DNA of 64,000 bases from Bombardia bombarda (taxonomy: Eukaryota > Ascomycota > Sordariomycetes > Sordariales > Lasiosphaeriaceae), in the NCBI GenBank assembly GCA_030512295.1, contig JAULSR010000001.1, forward strand, positions 4,673,001 through 4,737,000, in the 5' to 3' direction. Of this stretch, positions 22,091 to 32,730 are shown one piece after another (the stretch's first letter is position 1; every line of letters begins with the position of its first letter). The notes beneath the pieces were generated by a model, which had not been told where the DNA came from, searched no databases, and saw only the letters and a program-made list of their open reading frames with translations. A program made the translations under genes and the position numbers.

Positions 22091-23752
22091 TTAGGCGTCG
22101 ACATGGCCCAGGGCCTGTCCGACCTTGATCTTTTGTCCCTTCTCCACGCTCCACGACCAGCCGTTATGAGCGCTGTCCGACTCATCATGCCCCGAAGCCG
22201 GCGCCTCAAATACGAGCACGATGGTGCTGCCCAATTGGAAGCCGCCCATCTCTTCGCCCCGGCGCAGTGCGTGTCCCTGAAGAACAGCGCTGGAGGACTC
22301 GTACGTCGCCTCCGCATATCCCAGGTACGGCTCTCCCTTCCTGGCTGCCTCGTCGGCAGCTCTATCAGCGGCCGTATCCGTGGTCAAGCTGTTGGTTCGG
22401 AGTTCGCGATCAAAGTTGATCTTGATAGACCCGACGTTGGTTGCGCCGACCGGCACGTAGCTGAAGAATCCATAACGCCAGCGCCCAAGGAGGACGACGC
22501 GCTCATTTAGCGTGAAAAGGCCAGGGAGTGTGCGCTGCAGGTAGGGCGAAACGCTATAGAGCTCTCCGGCAAAGTGCCGCCTTTGCTCTACTACCCAGTT
22601 GGTGGGCGAATGGAACCGATGGTAGTCGCCAGGGGCTAAGTAGATGACAGCGTAGTACAAGCTGTGGCGGTTGTCGGGCGAGATGAGGTCGTACCACGGT
22701 TTCTCACCAAGCTCGAGGTCTGCGCGAACCTCCGAGACAGAGACGGCCGACGGGGTCACCGATTCGTCCTTGCGCGCATGCGCCTTGCTTGACTTTTTGG
22801 AGCCAGAGAGCAGGTCGGGGAGCGTGTATGAGATGCCATTGACAAGGGCAAACTCCTCGTCCTTCTTGACCAGCTCCTCGTCGCCTTGGAGCTCCCTCAA
22901 AGTGCGGCTGGCTGTGCCATCCTCATTCTGCGAAGTTCGGCTCGAGATGCTAGGAGACGGGCTTTGTTGACCGAGCAGAGCATCGATGGTATATGTCATG
23001 CCCTTGACTTGCTCAATGTCGCCCCCTGCTATTTGTCCGAATTGAAGTATGCGGCCGTCTGCCGGAGACAGGAGCGCATTGGGGTTGGGGTCTAGAGGAC
23101 GTGCGCCAGGCTTGAGGGTACGGTAGAAGAAGGCAGCCAGGTTCGGGAAGTTGTGAAGGTCGGGTTCCTCAATCTCGTCGAGACTAGTAGGTACGTCAGC
23201 AAACAGATGCAGAGAAACAGAGTTCCCGCCTTGAACTACTTACTTGACGCCGAAAGCATATGAGTAGAGCTTGAAGCCGGGGATTCTGAGGTAGTAGGGG
23301 ATTGTGAGCTCGTTGAACCTGCCCCATAACCGGGACACGGCCTTCAGGGGCAACGTGGACATGACCTGAACCTGCCAAGGGCCATCAGGTCTGATCCGGG
23401 GTCTCTTCTTGGGTCGCGATCCGGGCTCGCCATCGTCGGCTGCCTGCTTTTCCTCGTCCCGGGTGTAGACCTTGTAGAACTGCACCAGGCCCAAGAAGCC
23501 GACGCCCAATCCAATGGGAATCGGCTTCCACTGCATCCTGGTGCCGTTCGGAGTCGGCCGCTTGGGGGGTTGGTGGGAAAACAAACGACGGCCTAGGGCC
23601 CACTGTGTTGCTGATGCTGCTCCTGCTCCTGCTGGCTGGGTCCGACGAGCGGCGATGTGTGTTTGCCGAGAAAGACAGCTAGGACATCGGCCCATTGCCG
23701 AGCGAACAAGGCCGGCTCTGGCGGAGACGGGGCCTAGGTGAAAAGAGGCCAT
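22091..23752 (-). CDS. PSD1: Phosphatidylserine decarboxylase proenzyme, mitochondrial
   Basis: Makes phosphatidylethanolamine from phosphatidylserine at the mitochondrial inner membrane. Two exons, 23752-23244 and 23183-22091, give 533 aa; the intron carries GTAAGT and CTACTAG ends and splits an Asn codon. The N-terminus is Arg/Ala-rich (targeting peptide), followed near residue 80 by a single hydrophobic stretch (IGLGVGFLGLVQFY) that would be the inner-membrane anchor. Catalytic-domain hallmarks are NALLSPADGRI, LAPGDYHRFHSP, and the autocatalytic LGST motif with Ser489. Cleavage between Gly and Ser gives the beta chain and a ~45-residue alpha chain with an N-terminal pyruvoyl group. A low-complexity Ser/Lys-rich insertion of about 100 residues sits between the two halves of the domain, which is common in fungal Psd1. 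The codon at 23755 is GTG, so 23752 is the first ATG. Confidence 0.95.
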
Positions 23753-25330
23753 CACGTCGACCGAGTTGCGACGACGGGGGACGGGACTCTTTGGAATGTT
23801 GGGCCGCAGGGATGGTGGTGACGTTGTGGGCTCAAAATCATTTAGGATTGCAAAAGTCTGCAGAGTTGGCTAATTGCCCCCTCCAAAAGCTCCTCCCGTA
23901 TCTCCCCACGGCGACTACGAAGCGAAAGTAGAGTCAACTCGGGGGGAAAAAAAAAGGAGAGCCAAGCCAAAACTGACGGGCACCCCCAGGACAGGGAATA
24001 GGGATGATGGCAGAGTCTCGATGTTTATCATTACGGAGCGTGGAAGCGGGGATGGGATCATGCAGCCCAGCAGGAATCAATGAGGATGGGAGGATGGATG
24101 GCTGCACAATGCCACAATCAGATTAATTGATCGCCGTCATGACGCACCTTTCCTTGGACGCATGGAACGGCGAGAAGCAGCCAACAGTGACCAAAGTCAC
24201 CCAACCGCGTGTCCCGTAGCCCACAAGTCCGCAGCCCGCAGCCCGCGGCTTGCAGCCTACAGCTTGTCCAAGCACCTGGGGACATCATATCCAGTGAGGC
24301 AGGTAAGTAAGTACCTGCGACCTTTAGCGTCGATGCACAGGGGCGCCTGGCATAACACATGTTCAAAGAAAAGGAAATACAAGTAATTTGTTGCTATTTT
24401 CCACTAAAGCAATACGTTTAAGCAGCGCCATTATTATGAGCCTCAGTCTTAGCTACCGGGGACTACGCCAGATGGGCCTCGCTCGTTCAATACACAGTAT
24501 ACACTTTGTGTGAAGTATTAGATACCTAGGTATGCCTGGGTTTTGGGTTACCTGGTGGTGTTGAAAATCACCAACGCCTCGGCTACCTACCCTGGCGTGC
24601 ATACTTGTGATTTTCTTGATGAGCTGGCATCTATCCAGAAATACGACATAGAAAGGCCAAAATGTCTTTATGAATTATCTCTGATTTGTTTTGTGTCATT
24701 TGAACATGGCAATGCTGAAATTTGCTGATCTCCACTGTCGATACAGCATAGTACTAGTACTAACGCTACTAAACATGCTGCGCATTGACCAGTTTTGCAG
24801 CCACATGGGTGTACTCAGGTACCCTGCGGACACTGTGGCACCCGGCTTGGCCGCTTCTCTGAATGACAACGTGGAATTTTGGAGCTGACAAAAGAAGAAA
24901 CATCGGGAACAGCCTTTGGGAAGGTGCAAGCCAGATTCGGCAACCCCTCCTGTGCATTCTGGCCTTTTTTCTTACCAGGGACCGAAATAAGACTCTCCTG
25001 TACCGTTCAGACGTTGATGCGGTTTTCTGTCTGAACATTACCTTAACTCTAACAGCTACCTTAGATTTCGCAGCCTCGATCTCAGGACACACAGGGCGCT
25101 GGCGCATGCGCTTTCCTGTCATTATCCACCTCACTAATTAGCTACACTGCTAAATTAGCTCAGCGTATACCCACCTACCTTGCCTTAGGTGACCTCGCCA
25201 AGCTGACGACGTCGTGAGCGCCAGCTCCATCACCCACCATTCCTACCGTCAACATACCCAAGCCCGCTGACGTGGACAACTTGGCACCTATCTTCTCGTC
25301 GTCGACGCGACAAGCTTTGAATCAGTTAAG
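23753..25330. other. Divergent promoter region between PSD1 and the Herp-like gene
   Basis: About 1.6 kb with no supported gene. It includes an A-run after 23946, TACCTAGGTA-like motifs near 24526 and 25175-25190, and within 130 bp of the Herp-like ATG an ACGACGTCGT palindrome (25207-25216) and TGACGTGG (25268-25275). Confidence 0.6.
25268..25275 (+). promoter_or_regulatory. Candidate unfolded-protein-response element
   Basis: TGACGTGG lies 63 bp upstream of the Herp-like ATG. This is the consensus bound by XBP1/ATF6-type bZIP factors, whose fungal counterpart is Hac1/HacA. Herp is a known UPR target in animals, which makes the position meaningful. The match is seen in the sequence; its use is inference, and an 8-mer of this kind also occurs by chance elsewhere. 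Confidence 0.45.
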
Positions 25331-27799
25331 ATGGCGGACGAACAGCCGACCTCGTCGTCGCCTTCGGCTGTCAATCTCCAGATCGTGTCGCCCTCGGTTG
25401 GCGTCAACACTTTGAGCTTTCCCGGTCTAGCAGCTGCCACAACAGTACGCGAGCTGAAGGAAAAGATTCGCGATGTGCTGCCATCCCGGCCCGCCCATGA
25501 CCAGCAACGTCTTATACACCGTGGGCGCCTCCTTGCCCGTGATAGCGATACATTACAGACGGTCTTTGGAGAAGAGATGGTAGGTTCTCTTGACTCTCAA
25601 GCGCTGGTGTGCCGACCAGGTGCTGACTGTGTTCAATAGCTTCGCACTGGCGAACAGCAAACACTCCACTTGGTATTGAGGGACACTACTGAGCATCACC
25701 CCCATTCCCACACATCATCTCCGACACCTCTTCGAGGTCAGAGCCCGGCGCCCGGAAACGCGCCGTCGCGCCCCGAGTCTGTGCCTCCGCATGCTCAACC
25801 TCAACGTCCTTACCAGCCCCAAGCTTACCAACACATCCGAGCCCATGCATTACGCAGTGGACCAGCTATGAACAACCCGATGACCAATCCTCAAATGTCT
25901 CAATTCATGCAACAGAATATGACGCACATGTTGCTTCAGCAGCAACAACAGCAACAACAGCAGATTGCAAACGCCGCCATACAGCAGCAGCACCAGACCA
26001 TGGTTCAATGGATGAATCACCTGCAACGCGAAGCCGGTTACCGTCAGCTCTACAACCAGCAGCTCGGCCAGCAACAGAGGGAGCGTGCCTTCCAGGGATA
26101 CCACGGTATACAGGACAATGCCAACAATGCTCAACCTCCAGGGGAGCAGACCGACGGGAGAAGTAACCCCGCCGTGCCGCCAGCCGTCCAGACGTTTTCG
26201 TGGACTACGGCAGATGGCGTGCGCCGTAGAGTGGCGGTCAACGACCCTTCGACTGGCCAAGGCACCCCCAATACTCAATTTCCACCCGGTTCGATGGGAG
26301 CAGGTCCGACTTCAAACCCAGGGGTTCGTGGGCCACTATCCCCGGCAGACGTGCATAATATCATCCGTGGAGCCGATGCTACTCAGGCCACGCAAGCCAT
26401 GACCAATGCTATGCACCGAAGCGCGTCAGGAGCTTCATTATCCAGTTTAAACAACATAACAAATATCAACGGCCCCATCCAGCCCATCCAGCCCGGCGTC
26501 ACAACACCATTGTATCCCGGTGTTTCAAGACATGCCAGTCGGACTGCCACGCCCGATCCATCAGCACGACCTGTGAGCAATGGAAGTAGCTCTTTACCGG
26601 GACTCTCGCAGAACCCGAACTCTGCTCCATTGTCACACGGTCAACCGGAGGTGTATATTTTGTCCTCGCCCAACGGACCTCGTGGTCTCCTCATCAGCAA
26701 CGGTTCGGATATGTATGTCACGCCTGCATTGCGTCAACTGACAGTGCCACAATTCCCCCTTCCTGGTGGTGTAGCACGACATCAACAGCCGCAGACGTTT
26801 GTGAGTTCCTGGTCCTCACAGGTGCAGACACCTCCGGTTCAGCAGCAACAGGGTCACGTTCAGGGACACGGACAACCACAACCGCAGCCGCAGCAACCAT
26901 TCCGGCAGCCTCTGCAGCCACACCAGCTGCAAATCCATAATCAGCCGCCACAGGTACAACCCCAACAAGCGCAACGATTTGCTGCACTTCGTCCTATGCA
27001 GGCACATCCCAATGTCAACCCCGGAGCTGGCGCGTTGTTGGTGGCGGCATGGCCTCACATTTGGTTGCTGATTAGGTTGGTGCTGTTTGTTTGGTGGTTC
27101 ACGTCAGATGATACCAGTTTGTATCAGTGGCTTGCCATGATCGGCATTGCTACGGTGGTATTCGTACTGAACACTGGCATGTTCAATGGGGTCGCGAATC
27201 AAGTCTGGGAACCTTTGAGGCAGCACCTTGAAGGCCTGCTACCGGATCCGAACCGGCGACGTGACCCGCCACCGCCCGCGGGTCTGCAACAGCAACCTCC
27301 CAATGGACCTGCAACAGCTACAACTACTACAACTACTACTACCACTACTGGTGGACGACGACCCGACCCGGCGCAAACAGTTGCCAGATTGGTGGCTAAC
27401 CGTAGAAATGCACATGCCAACTGGTTGCTGGACCAAGTGCGGCGCATCGAAAGGGCGGGACTTTTGTTCCTGGCAAGTATCGCACCGGGAGTCGCCGAAC
27501 GCCATATCGCTCATCTTGAGGCACAGGAGCGCGCTGATCGGCAGAGGAGGGTGGAAGAAGAAGCGGCGGCGAACGTGTCTATGGTGACGAACGCGTTTGT
27601 GGCGGCGAACGCGTCTGCGGCTGCGGCTACGGCCGCTGCAACTGAAGAGGGTAGACAGCAGAGCTCTGGACAAGAGGAGCAACAACACAGTGATGGTGGC
27701 GCTGGGGGAGGCGAAGGAGCACCAGCACCACAGGGAGGACTTGCGAATGCTGACCATCAGGCGCCAGCACAGCTCCCCCTACCGCAAATCCAAGTCTAG
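25331..27799 (+). CDS. Herp-like ubiquitin-domain ER membrane protein
   Basis: Two exons, 25331-25579 and 25640-27799, give 802 aa. The N-terminus is a ubiquitin-like domain (about residues 14-95): VNLQIVSPSVG, TTVRELKEKIRDVL, QQRLIHRGRLLARDSDTL, then QTLHLVLR. It is followed by a very long Gln/Pro/Asn/Ser-rich region with a polyQ run near 25935-25965. Near residues 547-600 two closely spaced hydrophobic segments occur (LLVAAWPHIWLLIRLVLFVWW and WLAMIGIATVVFVLNTGMF), forming a membrane hairpin, then a charged C-terminal helix region. This UBL-disordered-hairpin order is that of HERPUD1/Usa1-like ERAD factors, which bring substrates or the ubiquilin/proteasome machinery to Hrd1. HRD1 itself lies about 20 kb upstream on the same strand. 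A poly-Thr stretch occurs at 27310-27350. The domain order is clear; equivalence to yeast Usa1 is not proven. Confidence 0.87.
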
Positions 27800-28721
27800 G
27801 AATACTACATGGGAGATGCGTTCTGGATATTTGTGGTGATTGAGACTGAAGAACCAGTTGTATTGGGGGTTTCGATTCAACCTGACGGCGAACCGATGAT
27901 TATGTTAATAGAAGCATGAAGAATGGAGAAACTGGAATCGAGGACGTATCAAGTGTGGGGTGTGTGAGCGTTTTGGGTGATATGCTCAGCAAGTTCCCTA
28001 CGATATCTAATATCAATATACTGGCCATCATGTCGGACACTGGCACCTGTGTGGTTTGTTTAGAGTAGTATTCTTTTTGCTGTTATGTTTACAGGCTTCT
28101 TAAGGCGGCTGTTAATTTTAGAGGGAATATGGAGATGGCAGAGAGCCTCTTTAAGAGAATACAAGGAGCGAAAGTAAATCTACCATGAAGCTGTCTTCAC
28201 TTCCTTGACTTGATTTAATATACTACTACCCCGGAACACGGAACAAGGATGTATTGTTCCGGACAAGGGACTTCCGTGCCTGGCTGCCGGCATGGGTCCC
28301 AAAACGGACGGGACCCAGCCAGCGAGCCAAAGATCATTGTCCGTTTCGCTGCGATGTGTGCGGGGGAGAGCCGAGCGAACGAACGGCCGCGGCTGAGACT
28401 GCGGGGGCTTATTCTAAGCCTCGGCAATCGACATAATTTCCCCATTTCCATCCTGGATCAAGGAACCGATGGGCTGGATCGGTCTGTCTGACAAAGAAAG
28501 CCACTTGACGTGCAGGGTGAGTTGGAGCACTCTTTTTCGACATCATAGAAGGGGGAATTGGAATGATTTACTAGAACTTAGTGGTATTAGACTATACCGC
28601 AAGATATCAAGCCAATAATTCCAACCATTGATTGACATTGATTATTCTATCAAATCTTCCGACTTGAATCCAACCCAAATCCAGCCCAAATCCAACCCGT
28701 GTATATCTTGCAACATTCAAC
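27800..28721. other. Intergenic region upstream of the SDR gene
   Basis: About 0.9 kb without a supported gene. An inverted repeat CCGGAACA (28231-28238) / TGTTCCGG (28255-28262) lies about 470 bp upstream of the dehydrogenase ATG. Confidence 0.55.
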
Positions 28722-29651
28722 ATGGCCGAATACGACACTCACATCAGCGACTTCCCGTCGCTCTTCTCCCTCAAGGGCAAGGTCGCCGTCGTGACGGGCG
28801 GCTCGCGCGGACTGGGACTGTCGGCGGCATCTGCGTAAGATGTTCCTTCCTTCTTCATACGATAGATACACTTTTCACTTACACCCGTTGTTACAATTAG
28901 CCTTCTCCAAGCCGGCGCCAGCAAGGTCTTCATCTCGTCCCGCAAGGCCTCGGCCTGCGAGTCCGCTTGCAAGACGCTCAACGCGCTCCCCGGCATCGGC
29001 GGGCGGGCCATCTCGGTGCCCGCCGACAGCGCGACGCTCGCGGGCGTGCAGCACCTCGTGGCCGAGGTGGCCAAGCACACGGCCCACGTCGACGTCGTGC
29101 TGGCCAACGCCGGCGCCACCTGGGGCGAGCGCTTCGACACGCACCCCGACGCCGCCTTTGCCAAAGTCATGGACCTCAACGTGCGCGGCGTCTTCAACGT
29201 GATCCGCGAGTTCGCGCCCATGCTGGAGAAGCGCGCGAGCGTGGCCGACCCGAGCCGGGTGATCATCACCGCCAGTGTGGCGGGCCTGGGGATTGGTACG
29301 ATCGGCAAGCAGGGCACGTATGGGTACAGCGCGAGCAAGGCGGCCGTGATCCATCTGGGCCGGAACCTGGCGGTGGAGCTGGGGCCGAGGCATATCACGG
29401 TTAATAGTATCTGCCCTGGGTTTTTCCCGACCAAGATGACGCATGGGCTGCTGGAGATCTCGGGGGGCCAGGATGAGATTGCGAGTGCGAATCCGATGAA
29501 GAGGCTGGGCAAGCCGGATGATATTGCCGGCGTGGTGCTGTATCTTGCCAGCAGGGCGGGGGCGCATGTCAATGGGGCGGCTATTGAGATTGATGGCGGT
29601 GCTATGTGGTCGCGGGGCGAGCTGATGGCGCCGGGCGAGTCCAAGTTGTAG
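28722..29651 (+). CDS. Short-chain dehydrogenase/reductase (3-oxoacyl-reductase-like)
   Basis: NAD(P)H-dependent oxidoreductase of the classical SDR family. Two exons, 28722-28834 and 28901-29651, give 287 aa. The cofactor motif TGGSRGLG is at residues 25-32, the NAG motif begins at residue 107 (NAGATWG), the catalytic Ser is in ITASVAG near residue 163, and the Tyr/Lys pair of YSASK is at about 180/184. It continues with ITVNSICPGFFPTKM and ends with a GAHVNGAAIEIDGG dimer-interface segment. Arg after TGGS (TGGSRG) suggests NADPH preference. The closest general type is 3-oxoacyl reductase / RhlG-like fungal SDRs; the substrate cannot be told. The coding region is much richer in G+C than its flanks. 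It ends 239 bp from the convergent methyltransferase gene. Confidence 0.92.
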
Positions 29652-29889
29652 TCTACTGGCGAGATGAATGGAAGTTTGTAGCAGCAGCAGCAGCAGTTTA
29701 CGTATATGTTATTTTTGCAAGTCAAGATTATATATATATTTGCACACACATTCATTTACACATCTTTCTGCCATCTTGCTATATATCCATTAACCAATGC
29801 AGTTATGCAAGTTTGTCTTTTGAGATGATGCAAATATCACCTCCAACAAAACAACGCCCAACCAATGCTTGCATGCTTGCTTGCTTAAT

Positions 29890-31443
29890 CTAAACCACAA
29901 CCGCCGTCGCCGTCGCCGTCGCCGCCGCCGCCGGCTTCCGCGCCACCCAGCCACTTGCCCTGTACACAGTCTGCAGCATCGACTCGGCGTCCTGGATATA
30001 CGGCGCCTCGATGCCCGTCTCTCTCGCCTCAATCTCGAACCCGACTCGGCCCAGCAGCGCCATGACCTCGTCGTCGCACAGCTCAAAGCTGCCCGGGTCC
30101 GCGATCCCCGTCGTGTCGCCGTCGTCGCTCTCGTCATGCCCGTGGCTGCCGGGCGCGTTGTTCTCAAAGTGCCACAGCAGCGGGCCGACGTTGACCAGCA
30201 CGCCGCCCGGCTTGAGACAGTGGAAGATGGTCTGCAGGTAGCGCAGCAGGTTGGGCGCCGTGTCGAGGAAGAAGACGCTCGCGACCGCGTCGTAGGCGTC
30301 GGCGTGTCCCTCGTCGGCGTACGAGCACAGGAAGTCGGCGGCTACCATGCTCATGGAGCCGATGGCGTCGGGGCCGCGCTCGGCCGCCGCGCGCGCCAGC
30401 TCGGTCGCGCAGTGGATGTCGGGGACGGGGTAGCCGCGCAGGTGGTTGGCGCGCGTCTGGTGGTTAGAGAAGGTGTGGATCCAGGGGTAGATGGTGTGGC
30501 GGCCGGCGCGCTCGCAGCAGTTGAGGATGTAGGACGAGGCGAGGAGCTGGTGGTACGAGATCTCGTTGCCCTCGGCGTCGAAGCCGCTGAGGCAGAGGTC
30601 GAAGACGAGGCGGCCGAGCCCGGCGCCGGGGACGAGCACCCTCAGTGGTGGATAGTTGGTGTTGGTGGTATCCTTGGCCGCCTTCTCGGCGGCGAGGGCG
30701 CGCATGACGGGGCCGTAGCATGCTTCGCGCTCGGGGGCGCCGCCGGCAGACCAGTCACGGTAGAGCTGGCGGAGGGTGCTGCGGGCCTTGTCGACGTCCT
30801 GGTACTTTGCGCAGCCGGCCCATTGTTGCGGGATGGTGGGCTCCTGGGCTGGGTCGGCGGCGGCGAGTTGGTCGGGGCTGAGGAATGAGGGGAGGCCTGT
30901 CTTGACGATGATGCGGGCCAGCTGGGCATTGGACTCTATGGCGTCGTCGACCTTGTCCAGCGTGTCGAGGTAGTTGAAGGGAGGGGCAGCCAGCATCTGC
31001 CAATCTGCTTGGGGCAGCGCATAGAAGGACTGTCTCCGCAGGTGGGTGCAGTTGAAGTGTGCGACTTTTGCATATTGGCTGTTTTGGGGTCAGTCGTTGG
31101 CTGGTGTGACATGCTGTATGAGAGAGGTTAAACTGGAATATAAAGACTGAAATAAGAGATATAGTGTTGGAGCTGGTGATGGTGATGGTGATGGTGGTGG
31201 CGGTGGCGGCTGTGCCGACACCGGCAATAACCAGTGCAATGAACTCATTTTGATTTTTAGTACCACAGGCGCATCAAAGCAGCGCCAGAAGCAGCGCCTA
31301 TTAACATAAAATAAAATAAAAGATTAAAAAATCCCTAGGGGGACGGCCACTGACAGATAGGAATCGAGGGCACAGAAGATGACTCGTAGCTCCTCGGGAT
31401 CCGCGATGGTATCCTCGACGTCGTTCCACTGTGTCTCCGCCAT
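29890..31443 (-). CDS. CARNMT1: Carnosine N-methyltransferase-like protein (N2227 family)
   Basis: S-adenosylmethionine-dependent methyltransferase of the N2227/CARNMT1 family, which methylates the histidine N-pi in carnosine in animals; the fungal substrate is not known. The large exon is 31078-29890. Its frame runs past the internal Met at 30996 into QYAKVAHFNCTHLRRQSFYALPQADW, which is conserved N-terminal sequence of the family, so that Met is not the start. A first exon at 31443-31355 encodes MAETQWNDVE and then DPEELRVIFCALDSYL; it joins at phase 2 across a 276-nt intron with a GTCAGT donor. The total is 425 aa. The SAM motif VPGAGLGR is at about residues 179-186. Later hallmarks are GNEISYHQLLASSYILN, DAVASVFFLDTAPN, LKPGGVLVNVGPLLWHF and ELCDDEVMALLGRVGF. 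It is divergent from PAC4. Confidence 0.9.
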
Positions 31444-32197
31444 TTTCGGGGTCGGGCCGTGCTTCTTTTGAACTTCGGCGGGAGGGGGAGCTCCAAGGAC
31501 CGGGTTCCAGCTTTCCGAGTTCCGTTTCCAGGTTGGATTGTCGGGTTGCCGTGCGGGAATGCGACCGGCTCTCCTGCTCCTCAAGTCGGGGGTGTGCTAA
31601 TAGCAAGGTAGGCGACGGTAGACTCGGTAGACTCGGTAGACTCGGGACTGTTCTAAGGGTCTTGTCTTGTCTTGCTTAACGAAGATAAGATGTCTACCTA
31701 TCTTACACAGAGCTTGCCTAGGAACCTAAGCATGATGGAGCCGTGCAGCCACCAAAGCTTTGGTCCCGGCCTTGGCTGTCTGTTGCTCCGTATTTAAACA
31801 TCTCAACTTGATTCCACGTACCGACCTACCACGTACTTTAAAGGCGTGGAACTTCTGGTAGCACCAAATCACGGAGGCCGAATCGTCCTTATAGTGAAAG
31901 GACAGTGAAGTCGACACAGGATAGGCGCCTGTAATGCGGCAATTGGCGGCCACGAATAGCGCATGCCTCCCTAACCCTGGGCACCGAGGGCACCTACGTC
32001 GGAGAAAACCTGCCCGGACCCATCCATGGTCCAAAGCAAAGAACCAAATGGACCCACTCTACTTCGTACCTCGTCGACCCCTTCCATCTTTAGGTATTAC
32101 CTAAGGTAAGCAATACATTTTGACCTTGCATCAATCTCGCCTGTGGTGCCCGAAATCGAAAGTGCAATCACCACTCCCGAGAGACCAGAGACCAGAG
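31444..32197. other. Divergent promoter region, methyltransferase / PAC4
   Basis: About 750 bp between two start codons pointing apart. It contains three tandem TAGACTCGG units near 31618-31646, (CTTGT)n at about 31661, and a TTAGGTATTACCTAA inverted motif around 32091-32105. No gene is seen. Confidence 0.6.
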
Positions 32198-32730
32198 ATG
32201 GACCAAACGATACAGCTGTCGATTCCCTTGCCGCGGTCGTTGGACACGCGTATCTACATACGCTTGACGGTCAAGGCCAAGGCCGTTGTGCTGTTTGTCA
32301 CGACAGCTTCGGCCGAAGAAGCGGGGGCACCCACCCCCATAGGCTCGTTTGTCTATGCTCTGCCTGATGTTTGTGTTTACCCTTTTGCTATCATCTGTAC
32401 TGTACCTTACTTGCTTCAGCCTGCCGAAAACTAAAACTCAAGGTCCAGAGATACAATCCGAGCCAGCCCCTGTCTACGCCACTCTACACCGTAGAGCCGA
32501 CGTTTGAGCTCACAACCCGTCTCGCCAAGCTGATCGCAAAGAAGACACGGCTGCCTACGTATGTGGCCAATTCCATGAGCTTTGTCAGTGCCGGCCTCGG
32601 AGGTACCGTGGAGGAGGAAATGGAGGCCTTCAAGCAGGTGGCCTCCCTTGTCCTGTCCAAGTTGCAGCCTTTAATTGAGCCTACCTCTCTGCCAGTCAAC
32701 AACTCTCTCCCAAACGGAGCCCTTCACTGA
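32198..32730 (+). CDS. PAC4: Proteasome assembly chaperone 4-like protein
   Basis: Two exons, 32198-32368 and 32449-32730, give 150 aa. The joined product has IQLSIPLPRSLDTRIYIRLTV, VVLFVTTASAEEAG, IGSFVYALPD and then RYNPSQPLSTPLYT. It continues LTTRLAKLIAKKTRLPTYVANSMSF and ends GLGGTVEEEMEAFKQVASLVLSKL. Size and pattern fit the fungal Pac4/Poc4 subunit of the Pac3-Pac4 heterodimer, which helps build the 20S proteasome alpha ring in the cytosol. The donor (GTTTGT) is weak and the acceptor could be CAAG at 32442 or CCAG at 32448; both keep frame, and the latter gives the tighter family match. I am fairly sure of the family but could not run a profile search. Confidence 0.75.

Noticed and set aside
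28739..29755. 338-codon minus-strand frame across the SDR gene
   Set aside because: It lies antisense to a clear dehydrogenase, and GC-rich third positions in that gene keep the reverse frame open. The translation has no domain.
29869..30888. 339-codon plus-strand frame across the methyltransferase gene
   Set aside because: It is an antisense shadow of the methyltransferase, rich in Val/Gly/Ala/Arg from reversed GC-rich codons, with no motif.
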